From: Liolophura sinensis | Taxonomy: Eukaryota; Mollusca; Polyplacophora; Chitonida; Chitonidae | Length of the DNA: 64,000 nucleotides | Assembly (NCBI RefSeq): GCF_032854445.1 | Contig: NC_088305.1 | Coordinates: forward strand, 15,423,717-15,487,716 | Reading direction: 5' to 3' | Shown here: piece by piece, positions 1-12,372 of the stretch | How the letters are laid out: each line of letters begins with the position of its first letter | Numbering within the stretch: the stretch's first letter is position 1 | Translations under genes and position numbers: made by a program | Notes under the pieces: generated by a model | Databases searched by the model: none | Told to the model about the DNA's origin: nothing | The model's input: only the letters and a program-made list of their open reading frames with translations

Positions 1-710
1 ATTTATGACTGAGCTGAAATTACATAGATATCGTCATATAACTGATCTGTAACACGCTCAGAACTATAAAAGGTGATTAGATGAATCTGATGGTTTCATA
101 ATCATCTTGTTAGAAAACGATACAGCCGAAAAACATTTACAAGATGTTGTTGGAATAGGCAGTTTGACTTCAACGCGAAAAGTTTAAAATACAACGATTT
201 TTGTACATATGAGCAAGAATAGCTAGATTTCCTTCCAGACCAATTAAAGGCATGTAGTTTATTAGTTTTTCCGAATTAATTTTGCAAACTATCTATTCAA
301 ATTTATGAAGACAAATCTCGATCATCATTTAACCAAAAATAAATAAATAAATTGAAGCACTCATTTGTACAGATCCAAAAAATTCTATATTTGAGATTAA
401 GGTTGTATATTAAAATATCACCGTGGAACGTGACAGAATGACAATGTGGTTTGGCAAGTTGCGATAAAAATAAAGCCTCCGTAATTCATGTTTATGCGCT
501 GTGACTTGTCGTGTGGTCGAATTCGATTAGCCGAAAGAAAACAGAATAAGCGCTATCCAATGCGACTTGAAAGCGACACACCTCACCGTGTGAGCCCAGC
601 TTGCGAAATAGCAACTGAAACATTTTTGTTGCATTACAGTGGAATTTGACCGTTTTTTGTATACAATAGCGATAGCAATAGCGGTAGGATAGACAGCACA
701 AAACACAATG

Positions 711-848
711 GGAGTTCAAGTCCAGCTCATGCGTGGGTTTCCACCGGGCTCTGTCCGGTTTCCCCCCGTCATATAATGTTGGCCGCTCTCGTACAAGTGA
801 AGTATTCTTGAGTACGGAATAAAACATGAGTCAAATAAATAAATAAAT
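711..848 (+). repeat. Nin-like SINE, internally deleted fragment
   Basis: Starts at the B-box-like GAGTTCAAGTCCAGCTC, jumps to the GTGGGTTTCC body and ends in CAAATAAATAAATAAA. It generates the spurious open frame on the opposite strand. Confidence 0.5.
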
Positions 849-1445
849 CAATCAAAAGCACAGGTAAATTTATAGATCTGTATAACTGCCGTAACTCGAA
901 ACTGGGTCAACTAGAAGCAAAATAAGTATTAAAAATAATACCAGGAAAGATTATCATGCTATTACACGTTAGTACATTGAAAAATCGCATGCAGAGGAGG
1001 TTAGTGCATATAACAACGAAAGTATATACTGTATCCGCGGTCAACCATACGTACCCAGTCACTAACAAGGCTGATTAGAAGTTTTTGCTCAGCAACCTAT
1101 ATATACTGAGGGTATGACTTTTTAACACGTCGCTAATACATTGTAAATTGTTGGCTTTGTCAAGCGTTTCTATATCTTGAAATACACAGAATTGTGTAGA
1201 AAATAACAAAGTGAAGTGTGGTGTTTTAATTTGAGGCTAGGAGTTATTAGATTTACCAAACCCTTTTTTACCTTCAGACTTGCCCTGGGCACAGTTTTGT
1301 TTTCACTTTAAAGCATGTTGTCACATTTAATCCGGATTTCAGTTATGCGTTCAAATGAGGTTGACAGTACGAGATCTAAGACTTAACTGTGAAAACACTT
1401 CTGAAGAACTGGCCACAAAAGCAGATATTTGATTAACTAAATGCA

Positions 1446-1645
1446 GCCTCCGTGGCCTATTGGCTGGCTTGCTGGCGCAGCAAAATGACCCAGGAGCCTC
1501 TCACCAATGCGATCACCGTCAGTTCAAGTCCAGCTACTGCTATTTTCCTTTCCTGTCGTACTTGGATAGGTCCGCCAGCAACATTCGGATAGTAGTAGAT
1601 TTCCTCGGGGCTCTGACGGGTTTCCTTCCACCACAATGCTGGTGT
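1446..1645 (+). repeat. Nin-like SINE, diverged, 3' part lost
   Basis: Recognisable head (CCTCCGTGGCC, GACCCAGGAGCCTCTCACCA, GTTCAAGTCCAGCT) and body up to the CACAATGCTGG segment, then lost. Confidence 0.5.
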
Positions 1646-1875
1646 TAGTTTATTGATAATTAACTGCTAACTGATGCTGCCCGTTATGATATATTATACT
1701 CTACATCTTATTATTTGTTAATTATGCTTTTCTGGGAGCCTACTGTATACATGTATATATAGCTAACACGTGCCTCACTTGATACACTTCTGCTGAGGAT
1801 GAATTAATTAAAGTCGTAATATTGAGATCGTGAAAATGATTTTGTTTGGAGTCACTTTGCTTATTTATAACGTTA

Positions 1876-1942
1876 ACCGCTGTTGTATAAATGCAATATT
1901 GTTGAGCGCGGCGTAAAACCCTTGTCAAATAAATAAATATAT
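1876..1942 (+). repeat. Nin-like SINE 3' tail fragment
   Basis: Diverged copy of the GTATAAGTGAAATATTCTTG tail followed by GGCGTAAAAC and CAAATAAATAAA. Confidence 0.5.
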
Positions 1943-2317
1943 AAACATATGAAAATATTCCACTTATGTTGCACCCTACAAACCTGCTTCAGATCTCAAA
2001 ATTCCCCTCTCAGTTCAGTTACCATACACGAACAAAAGGTCGCTGGTCATTCGATCCGAGGCGCTCACTGGTCCGCTTGACCTTTGGATGTTGTCATCAA
2101 CTCAAACTTTGACCAATCAGACGAGAGCCTGTACCCTGTCGCCCCGGGAGATCTCGTGCGTCACCTCTGAATGACCCTGATAAATTACGGTATGGGTCAC
2201 GTGACACCAATACTATCAGATCTCACAAAGAGCGACTGCTATCGCCCGCTCACAATGTGTCGTAGATACTCTAAAACTATTGATGTCCCTGTGAGTTAGG
2301 GTTTAATTCTTTGCCAA

Positions 2318-2359
<42 letters not shown>

Positions 2360-3118
2360 CAGACCAGTTCTTCCAACCAGTTTGCACTCATAATTCCTTG
2401 TTTATCCCAGGCCATTCCCCCCTCACCATATACTCTCTTTAAACGGAAATGTTAGGTCTAACTCTAACAACGTTAAATCCAAGTTGTGGGTATTAAAAGA
2501 GGAGACAAAGCATTTATATTGTTAGGTTCACACTGTCCAAATGCTTGGAAAATGTTGTAGTTTAACACTATTTCATGTCAAGTATACATTTTTAGATGTT
2601 GTGTTAACATAGTGTTACGACCCGGAAACAATCGTATGCAACGTAACGTGTTAAGAAATTTGCATATATATAGAGTAAAGCAATTGACATGTATCATTTA
2701 AGGGCCCTTCAAGTATTGACATTTCAGTATGTGCATTTTAAGAGAGTAGAGATCGATTTCGTGCGGTTGGTGTCATGCCAGGCCCCAGCCCGGTTACCCC
2801 CGGGGACTAGTCCACCGTCTCTGCGCCAAATCATCTAATCTAAAAAATCATCTAAAAAAAAAAACATATAATCTGTTAAACTGAACAGAAAGTCTGTTGT
2901 TTGCGTGATGCCAAAAGGTATTCTGTTATTGCAGCAGATTATTCCGCTAAATGCAGCACGAATGTGCTGTTAATTCAACGTAAGGATTCCAATAGACTAA
3001 CAGGATATTATGTTGAATATGACAAAGTATTATGTTATAAAAACAGAAAACATTCTAGCATCATTCAGACCATAGACTTTCTGTTAAAATTAACAGAAAT
3101 GTTTTAAGTGTATAGTCA

Positions 3119-3247
3119 ACCTGCGGATGGTCGTGGGTTTTCCCCCGGGCTCTGAATGGTTTCCTCCCACCACAATGCTTGTCGTCGTCGTATAACTGAA
3201 ATATTCTTGAGAACGGCGTAAAACACCAATCAAATAAATAAATAAAT
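3119..3247 (+). repeat. Nin-like SINE, 5' truncated, with target duplication
   Basis: Begins at ACCTGCGGATGGTCGTGGG and ends AAATAAATAAAT. It is flanked by the 13-bp duplication AAGTGTATAGTCA at 3106-3118 and 3248-3260, so it is a primary truncated insertion. Confidence 0.5.
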
Positions 3248-3472
3248 AAGTGTATAGTCACGGGACAAGTATAATAATGAACCAAGTCTTTTATAAGAAA
3301 GTACCGTTTGTGATGTAGCTTATAAACGGTTTTACAGATTTCACATAAATCAGCGTTGTTGCAACAGTTTTCAAACTATTAGCACAACAAAATCGTTATT
3401 TTTTGTTTAATGAAAATTTAAGGAAAATTTTTTCAAGCGGGCACAATTCCCTCAATCCTGGGTCACATGATC
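3248..3472. repeat. 225-bp sequence duplicated at 10502-10726
   Basis: Begins at the right target duplication of the SINE at 3119 and is nearly identical to 10502-10726, ending at CACATGATC in both. Here it appears to be the native flank of the SINE. Confidence 0.5.
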
Positions 3473-4993
3473 AGTGCTGTTGGATAAGTGGGGTTGACTA
3501 TAACTAGCACAGTTCAAGTATGTTTAACATATTTCCTGAAAGCATAGCATTTGGGTTGTTTTGTTTTGTTTTGTTTTTTTGTTTGTTTTTTTTTGGGGGG
3601 GGGGTTGTTTGTTTGTTTTTTGTTTTTTGACGATTTAACGTAACTTTGGGATTCTTGTGTTTATTCTACACGAAAATAAACGAAATTTGAGAAATGTAAA
3701 CACAAATACATGCAGTTATTGTCTCAGAATCAGTGACGAAAAAAATAAAAACGGAATGTCTTCCCTTTTCAGTTGTACATTTATGTTTAGTTGCCAGATA
3801 TTCTTCGCTAAAACTGAAGATAAAATTTACAAAGTTCCGTGTTCAGACAAAACTGCTAAATTAATGACCGAGGTTTCCACATAAGTCCAGAGAACGCGGG
3901 ATTGGAATATAAGAATTCCTCAGTTGATATTAGGGGCCTACTGCCCTTTTTTCGGACAAATTATTGGTTGCACTAGTCACTTACGTTTCGAGATAAGCTT
4001 AGCAAAAGCCGGGTAATAAATAGTGCAGTTTTTAATAAGACACCAGAATAACATTTAGTTGAGGCAGCCCATTCAACCATCATTGGTGTGAACGGCGCAT
4101 GTTTCACCACTCGATGTTCCGAACACGGAAACAAGAAGAACTTTCTAACTGTGGCAACGCAAGAAAAGACAAATATATAAAGCCAAAACATGCAATGAAC
4201 AACGCATTTAACGCGAGATTACTTTTGGTACGTTGACGCTAGCATTTTTGCTGGTCATATTATCTCTGAAAATAAAAACAGAAAATACGGCCTTTTGCTC
4301 TATAAAGATTTTCAGTTGTTTACTTTGGAATTCATACATGTCAAAGCCAGAGAGCAGGTCTACTCTGAGAGTTCTAGTGCATTAATATACTATATTCATT
4401 ATTCATTACATTATTTAACCATTGCATAGTAACGTTGTTTTAATATTTTACAGGATTATATTTTGATTTTCTTGAAACACTTTTGACTTTTATTATTAAG
4501 ATTGTCGCAGATTTCTTTAAGAGACAATATTCGCAGCATGCCATTGTGCTAGAGATAGTTTTTCTGCATGCGTGTTTTCAATCTGACGCGCAATTCATGC
4601 TTTGGAGTTTTTCAACAATTACGGCTCTCCCATAGTAAGCTGGGGGGGGGGGGGGGGGGGGGTGAACAGCTAATATTACTTATATAACAGTGGAACTAGT
4701 GCTGACTTGCTTTGAAACTATAAAAAAATGAACACCATACGCATTGACCTGTGCATAGACGATCGATTCGTAAACTAATGCATGCCTGTTCAATGTATAA
4801 CAGGAATCCGAACACGTCGCGTGTTCCAAACCATGGTTAGTTGCCACAAGTGTCAATCGGTCAGAGTAGACAAGAGTGTAATAGTAACAATCAAAGTCTA
4901 TGTAGCTTAATGAAATCCTGCAACGTACAACGGGACATGCGCCATCTTCAACCTGTCAATCAGAGAGTCACGTGATCTTGATAGATTTCCTCG

Positions 4994-5023
4994 ATGATTC
5001 CGGGTGGTCAGAAGAATACACAG
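4994..5023 (+). CDS. possible first coding exon, 10 codons
   Basis: ATG at 4994 to ACACAG|GTCAGC. It is supported only by the in-phase join to 5605-5721 giving a plausible signal peptide. A CACGTG motif lies about 25 bp upstream. Weak evidence. Confidence 0.5.
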
Positions 5024-5604
5024 GTCAGCGAGCAGGACAACAACTCGTCCATTAGCTTGATTACACTGCACGTGCGAGAGTCACGCGCAGGCGTGTGCTC
5101 GTCCTGGTTTGTCACGTGCAGATACCAGTCGTTTTTGAAAGGCGCACACAGCCTAACCACCATGCACCGGGCAACACAGCCAATTAAATCATTGCTTAGA
5201 TATGATCGGACATGTCAAGGTATCCGACATATAGATGCCATGTGTGTCTTATAAAGTAAGGAAGCTGATTAAAATAATTACATACGAAAAGCTGTTGTAA
5301 CAAATAAGGCGTTTTTCATCATTTGCCTTTGTAGTGTAGACCTATACACATACCTGTCTGTTCACTGTCAAATGTCGAAATATTTAATAACACCATTTCA
5401 TGATTCTGACAACTAAATAGCCGTTATTCAGCCTAATGACAATCAACCCATTTCGAATATATAAACATCAGTGACATTTGGAATGGGAGATAGTGGGTGT
5501 CACTGTTAATTCTTATAATTAGCTATTAGTTGTGATAAATTGACAAATAAGAAAGGAATAAATAAATAAATAACTGAGACACTGAAAATTCACTTCCATT
5601 TCAG

Positions 5605-5721
5605 CTGGTACTAGTGGTATACACCTTATGGAGTACCTATACAGACGTGAACGGGCGACAAACACCTTCTTATACTTCACCTGTACGCTGGAACGATCAG
5701 TACAGCCCTCGCTGGACAAAG
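5605..5721 (+). CDS. possible coding exon, signal-peptide-like start
   Basis: Follows CACTTCCATTTCAG and is open for 39 codons to ACAAAG|GTGCTT, a weak donor. It begins LVLVVYTLWSTYTDVNGRQ, hydrophobic then polar, as after the n-region of a signal peptide. Joined in phase to 4994-5023 (MIPGGQKNTQ) it would make a complete secreted-protein N-terminus. No family recognised. Confidence 0.5.
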
Positions 5722-5990
5722 GTGCTTAGTCTCATTATGACTACAATGTGCTTTGAAGTCTCCACAACCCCAACCTCACTCCAACCCCGCCCCCATCGTT
5801 TCGTGTTATTCAGGCAGCCTTGTGTAATTAAGCCATGGTCTTTAAAAACAGTGAAACCAATGTACATTATTGCCCAATTACATTTCACGTCATACTCAAG
5901 CTGATTTCGAGCTGTGTGTACAACTGCAGCATTCTCTGCAGTTCTGAATGCTTACGGACTGTCTCTTTGTTTTTGGCGTACGCGTGTTAA

Positions 5991-6107
5991 AGTCTTCCAG
6001 CAACCTGTTTGTGGTCATGGGGTTTACCAGGGTTTCTCTGCCCGGTTTCCTCCCAACATAATGCTGACCGCCGTCTTATAGCTGAAATATTCTGGAGTAC
6101 GGCGTTA
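5991..6107 (+). repeat. Nin-like SINE fragment
   Basis: Body and tail only: CAGCAACCTG through TGCCCGGTTTCCTCCCA to GAGTACGGCGTTACC, without the AAATAAA end. Confidence 0.5.
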
Positions 6108-8899
6108 CCTTTGTAGTCACGTGAGAGCAATTTCGCTGACAGCACATATACTGTCCCTAATCAAAACTTATGCAGCGGTATTCACGGCTGTTGCAGGTTA
6201 TGTGGTAGCCACTAAGAGATTTTGGTATGTTTTTTTAGGTTAACTGAACTTTGACAGCTCTTCGTACAGCAGTGGTGTGAATCATTCCCAATAAGGAATG
6301 GCATACATCATCTTCCTAAACATCATCATCATCCACAATCTTTTTGCTTTACCAAGAGATATACATTGGCGCAAAAGTTGTATTTGACAAGGTGATATCC
6401 TAATTCAAGCTCTACAAAAGTCTTAATATATTTATCTTTTAATAGGCTTCCATGACTATTGTTCTTGCTCAGAATATTTTTCTTCTCCTCTGACACCTCT
6501 GGGGTTTTTTTTAATTTCTATTAATTAGTTTTGCGATAAAACTGCGTGTCACAGCTATTATCTTTTTCTACTCATGTTCATTACCTGCTTGAGCATAAAA
6601 CTTTACCAACCTGTGACCCACTTTTCGGCCATATTGGAGCAGTATGGGAATCTAAAAAAAACTTCTTCTCCAGAAGCGCTGATCCGATTGCATTGAAAAT
6701 TAATATGCACGTACAAGATTACTGGGGATATCAGAATTGAAAATCTTATTCAAATCGGTTGAGAAATGTGGAAGCTTGCTATTGGTCGTTTTAGTCATGT
6801 GATGACCTGTGGATGAATTTTGAAAAAACAAGGTCACCGCCCATAAGCAATTAATCAATATCATGCTTGACTGCAACCCACCGCCATTTTGTAAATTATA
6901 ATAAATGTGACGGAATAAATCTGAGTACAAATGAGCCCCTGCAAAGAAAACCAGATCTTCTGAGCGAGGTTAAACTTGACAGTGATTGATTACAATTATT
7001 GCCTATGAAAAAAAGGTGGATGACAGTTGGCTATTAAACTAAATTCAATAAATAACTCTAGGACCACACGAAACATGCAATAACACACTCAAAAAGCTGT
7101 ATGTAAAGAACAAAACAGTTTTACAGAGAATTCATGGTGAAAATGTTTACAGAAAAAAAAAAGCATGTAAGGGGCCATTCCTTACGTTCAAGCGGCAGAT
7201 AAATGACTGATGGGGCATTAACACCAAATAGACCATATTTCAGCCGTATCGTTGAGATGAGTTGTGATTTTTTTGTGGATGAGCCCCTTTATATTGTAAA
7301 TTTTTGTAGCAACCAACAGCGTTTGCATGGACGCCACGTTTAACCTGATGTATTCCTTTCGTGCGGTTAGTCTATACATATATATGATAGGATGTTTCCA
7401 TTATCTCTGTTTAATGTTATACCGTAAACCATGAGCACAAAAAAGACACAAAACTGAACAACCGATGTACTGACTTTATACATTCCACTCGAGGGTCTCC
7501 CTTATCGAATTTTGCTAAGTCTGCATCAATAAGGGCCCGTGTTCGAATCAAGCTTTAGTTAGACCACAATTGTGTCGTTGCTCATGTGTTCTGACTAGTT
7601 TTTTAAATCTAACAATCGTATTACTGTCGCACAGTTAAAGTTAGCAACACTGAACTTACTGGGCACATATAATATAAAAGACAACAGAATGCTGCCGTGA
7701 GTAAAACATCGACTACATATAGTGTAATATACGGGACAAATGTCAAACAGAACCCGTGAATTCTCGCCTCAAGTCAAACTACCTCAGTAAGTGTTTTATT
7801 ATAAACTGTTCATGTAAATTCTGGAATAGTTATTTTTTTTAAAGCTGTGTTGTAACAAACATAGTAATTTTCTAAAGCTGTGTTTAAGCAAACAAACCAG
7901 CACATTAAAACAATGCAAAGGTACAAGGCCTCGGGGATGCTTAGCATCCATGTGTGTTGAGGAATACAATATAAATGATTACAGATTTTGACATTAAGAC
8001 CACGGCTGTGAGATGATTCCCATCTTGTCGCTTATAATTTATGACCGAAACATTCAACTGTCTCTCAATATTGTCCTGTTTAGAATACAACTGTCAGGTT
8101 TTGTCATGACCAATGACATCCGTCATTTATAGTGATGAGAAGATTTTCGCAAATTGCAGATGATATTTCCTGGAATTTCCTGGGGTAGAGACAATGAATT
8201 TCCTGTAGTTGTCTCATTAACCACAACAACGCAGACTCAGATTTCAACCAATTACAACATATATTATCTACTTTAAAAAAATTGTTGCAGGTACTTTTTT
8301 TATAGATTGCATATTTTCGATAATGGCAAATTCCGTGCGAGTTATTCCAGACAGGTGTAGCATGGATCATTTATTTATCATTTATATAAATGATGCTACT
8401 AAATTCATGAGTATAAAGACAATGGGACAGCCCTCTTAGCATGAGCCACTTCCGGTACACAGTATCCGGGTGAGGCACGAATTTCCAAGGCCTAAGAAAT
8501 AATAAAGCCAAAGACAAAGTCCTTTAAGTTCCTTTATGTCTAGCCATTATTACAGGATTATTGTTAAGCGCCCCTCCCCCTCACCCCCATTCTCTCTCCC
8601 TCTCCTCCTCTCTCTTTCTCCATGCAGTCGTCATAGACACGGATGTCCCATTAACCGTTAGGCCATGGATTCTAAAGCATATTCACGAAGGATGCATCGT
8701 CGCCAAACCAGGAAATATCGGAAATATATACAGTGGGCGGCTTCAAATCATAATTTATAAAAAATAAATGCTTATATCTGAACGCTTCATCGGCAATATT
8801 TCAGCCGTATCGTGCACATTCAACGCACGTGTAAAGTACGTACGTGTTTTGAAAAATATTACATGCACATATTCCAGGGAAAGTTTTATTTCTGTATTA

Positions 8900-9360
8900 A
8901 TTTACGTGTATTTGTTTAATTTTGTAAACTGTATTTATTTGTGTATTGCACTTATTTGTAAAATTGTACTTATTTGTAAATTGTATTTATTTGTAAATTG
9001 TACTTCTTTATTAATTGTATTTTATTTGTAAATTGTATTTATTTGAAAATTTTCTTTACCGGGTATTTGTCAATGTTCTTTATTTGCAATTTTTTTTTTA
9101 TTTGTAAATTTTCTGTCTTTGTCTATTTCACCGAATTATTCGTAAATTTCATTCATTTATTTTTGTTAAATACTTATGTAGGTCTATCCATTACTTAATC
9201 ATTTATAAGTTTTCTTCAAATACATGTCAATTTATTTATTTATTTCTTCAGAATTTAAAAATTTCTTTCAAATTTTTTATTTATTTATTAATTTAGAAAT
9301 TCTATTTTACAATTTATTTAGAAATTTATTTATTTAGGAATTTATTTCTTTCATTTTTGG
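8900..9360. repeat. TTTATT/TTGTAAATTG low-complexity AT-rich tract
   Basis: Degenerate short tandem repeats of ATTTGTAAATTGTA followed by TTTA runs. Open frames here are Phe/Leu/Ile/Tyr-rich artefacts. Confidence 0.5.
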
Positions 9361-10234
9361 ATTGGTGTTTAAGTTGCACGCCTTCATAGTTCACATAATG
9401 TGATGATATAAGATTTACAGGAATGGCGCTTTTAATTTCAAGGGAGGAGGATTTTCACCCTGATTATACATGCCAGGAAAGAACTGTGAGTGAAACAATG
9501 ATTTACAAAAATCAGAAATAAATTTTTTTGGTCAATACCACATGCTTTGTAACAGTCGTGAATAAATTTCCGGGCGGACAGTTCTCTGCATAAGCTCCGT
9601 ACACTACCTAAATATACATTTATGGCGGTTAAGGGTCGAAACTGACATGAGCCGCTAACAAAACAAATGATTTCCTAAATAGCATAAACCATCAAACAAC
9701 TATAAGAATATATATTAAGTATTAAGAAATTAGAATGGAATTATGCAAAGACAAGCAGTCAACATGCAGTTTTCAATAATGACGGCTCGAAAGACGCAAC
9801 GAGTGCTATATGCAAATCATGTTGTCGTCACGCAAATATGTGTCACAGCGCCCTTTGAAGCAGTTCGTATATCCTATGTGTCAATCTTGTTCAACATGAT
9901 AAAAAATACACCGCCCTTATAGAGCCCCAGGATAGGCATAATTAGTACTCAAGAGAACTGTACTCAAATGTAAAATTTAGGAAACTGAAGAGTAAAGGAA
10001 TCTGATGGGTTATCCTAGTTACTGTGTGGTCACGTGTTTATCACTGGGCGAGAATGTAATGCATGTAGATGAATTCCAGACCGTGTATTCTTGAGAGTAA
10101 AACCTCCCGTTTCACCCACAACAACTAAATGAGGACAAATTGCACTGATCCGTGCATGTATGATAAACCTGCATGTATGCACATGTACAGTCATGCTGTG
10201 GCTGAGTCAGAATAATTTTAATAAAAAATAAATG

Positions 10235-10501
10235 GCGGCCTCCCTGGCTCAGTAGGTTAGCGCGCTAGCGCAGCACAATGACCTAGGAGCCTCTCACCAA
10301 TGCGGTCGCTATGAGTTCAGGTCCAGCTCATGCTTGCCTCCTCTCCGGCCGTACGTGGGAAGGTCTTCCACCAACCTGCGGATGGTCGTGGGTTTCCCCC
10401 CGGCTCTGTTTGGTTTCCTTCCACCATAATACTGGCCGCCGTCGTATAAGTGAAATATTCTTGAGTATGGCGTAAAACACCAGTCAAATAAATAAATAAA
10501 T
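10235..10501 (+). repeat. Nin-like SINE, full length, with 3' transduced flank
   Basis: Starts GCGGCCTCCCTGGCTCAG with an A-box-like GGCTCAGTAGGTTAGCG and B-box-like GAGTTCAGGTCC, then the body and the AATAAATAAATAAA tail. The inserted unit continues through 10726: near-matching 12-bp duplications lie at 10223-10234 and 10727-10738 (AAAAAATAAATG and AAAGAATAAATG). Confidence 0.5.
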
Positions 10502-10726
10502 AAGTGTATAGTCACCGGACAAGTATAATAATGAACCCAGTCTTTTATAAGAAAGTACCGTTTGTGATATAGCTTATAAACGGTTTTACAGATTTCACAT
10601 AAATCAGCGTTGTTGCAACAGTTTTCAAACTATTAGCGCAACAAAATCATTATTTTTTGTTTAATGAAAATTTAAGGAAAATTTTTTCAAGCGGGCACAA
10701 TTCCCACAATCCTGGGTCACATGATC
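10502..10726. repeat. 225-bp copy of 3248-3472, inside the SINE insertion
   Basis: Nearly identical to the flank at 3248-3472 and ends exactly where the right-hand target duplication starts, so it moved together with the SINE. Confidence 0.5.
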
Positions 10727-11149
10727 AAAGAATAAATGCGACTGAAACCTCGACACAATCTTACTCAATAACTTGCGATCAAGCAGCTGAAACATCTTAG
10801 CTATAACACATTAACTGCTCCGAACAGCTCATTTATACTATAAGACGACGGTCATAATGGAAGACCTTTATTGATGGAAGAAACCGAGAAGAACCCGGTA
10901 TAAGGAAACCTTATAGAACCCATAGAGGAAACTGGACAGAACCTGCAGGAGACCGGCGTCTCTCATCAGGTAGGTTTCACACCATCTGTATCTATATGAC
11001 ACAAAGCCGTACTCAAACCATCGGAAGTTATATGTAGTCTTCCTTTTATGGCTGTGTTTAAGTTAACAATGGCCAAGCGGGTAAATTGAGATCAAACTAT
11101 ATTATTTAATATATTGCGCTATTTGTTTGCTTTATAAGGGGAACAATAG

Positions 11150-11975
11150 ATGAAATCTTTAACAGCTTGAAGTAATAAAGTATATAGAGATTTATGGCTT
11201 ATACCGTATACTGAGTGTCAATCAGATGAAAACTTAACAGCTTCAAGTAATAAAGTATATAGAGATATATGGCTTATACCGTATACTGAGTGTCAGTCAG
11301 ATGAAATCTTTAACAGCTAGATTTAATAAAGTATATAGAGATATATGGCTTATACCGTATACTGAGTGTCAATCAGATGAAATCTTTAACAGCTAGATTT
11401 AATAAAGTATATAGAGATATATGGCTTATACTGTATACTGAGTGTCAATCAGATGAAAACTTAACAGCTTGAAGTACTAAAGTATATAGAGATATATGGC
11501 TTATACCGTATACTGAGTGTCAATCAGATGAAAACTTAACAGCTTCAAGTACTAAAGTATATAGAGATATATAGCTTATACCGTATACTGAGTGTCAATC
11601 AGATGAACACTTAACAGCTTGAAGTACTAAAGTATATAGAGATATATAGCTTATACCGTATACTGAGTGTCAATCAGATGAAAACTTAACAGCTTGAAGT
11701 ACTAAAGTATATAGAGATATATAGCTTATACCGTATACTGAGTGTCAATCGGATGAAAACTTAACAGCTTGAAGTACTAAAGTATATAGAGATATATAGC
11801 TTATACCGTATGCTGAGTGTCAATCAGATGAAAACTTAACAGCTTGAAGTACTAAAGTATATAGAGATACATGGCTTATACTGTATACTGAGTGTCAATC
11901 AGATGAAAACAGCTTGAAGTACTAAAGTATATAGAGATATATGGCTTATACTGTATACTGGGTGTCAATGACACC
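11150..11975. repeat. 75-bp tandem satellite, about 11 copies
   Basis: Unit contains AGTATATAGAGATATATGGC, TTATACCGTATACTGAGTGT and CAATCAGATGAAAACTTAAC. Consecutive CAATCAG starts at 11521, 11596 and 11671 give a 75-bp period. The first three or four copies carry a variant (AGCTAGATTTAATAAAG). It ends about 55 bp before the candidate exon at 12033. Confidence 0.5.
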
Positions 11976-12032
11976 TCATAACTTATCCTTCAGTTTTTCT
12001 ATTAGTTTTTTCTTTCATTTGTTATTTAACAG

Positions 12033-12372
12033 AAGATATACATATGTCTCAGTTTGTGGACCAACACCGCAAAAGGCCAAGGCTTGGACAGGCCAACATG
12101 AAAAATATTCCATCTATATATACCAGAATCGATCTTACACACGAAGATTTGTTACAATGTATCATTGTTTGAACCCGACGAAGGCTCTCCGCCGTCGCCA
12201 TTATACAGGGCACTATATAGGGTTTGAGAAAAGTCCTAACCCACAGCCAGAAGCGGAAATGCTGACAAAACCAGCCAGGTATAATACAGTATACATACAC
12301 AATGATCGATCAACATCTGGTCCATCCATGCGCCATTATTCTGTGTCAGTTCAAAGGGAATCGAGTAAATAA
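12033..12372 (+). CDS. possible terminal coding exon, faintly FGF-like
   Basis: A pyrimidine-rich stretch ending TTATTTAACAG at 12032 is followed by an open frame to TAA at 12370-12372 (about 113 codons, starting inside a codon). The translation is Tyr/Arg-rich and reads like real protein. Two local patterns recall the C-terminal half of FGF8/17/18: YIYQNR versus YLCMNR, and AL-x4-YTGHYIGFEK versus the family AL-x4-YSGWYVGF. A later KPARYNTV recalls KPFKYTTV. The loop between them is about ten residues shorter than in FGFs and the GRPRKG motif is missing, so the family is only a hypothesis. No upstream exon that joins in phase was established. Confidence 0.5.

Larger units (their letters stand above)
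849..3105. other. intergenic with SINE remnants
   Basis: Apart from the two SINE pieces listed there is a T-run of about 35 at 2323-2357. A stretch at 2100-2300 has a CCAAT-like ACCAATCAG and a CACGTG (near 2218), with no coding exon attached. Confidence 0.5.
5905..10222. other. intergenic, weak exon candidate only
   Basis: A clean polypyrimidine tract and CCATGCAG at 8627 is followed by 35 open codons (8628-8732, including KHIHEGCIVAKPGNIGNIY), ending at a possible donor A|GTGGGC. Its phase does not fit the exon at 5605-5721, so it is not called as a gene. Confidence 0.5.

Noticed and set aside
492-827. A 111-codon minus-strand open frame
   Set aside because: Its first part is antisense SINE sequence, the same peptide seen at other SINE copies; the rest is unsupported.
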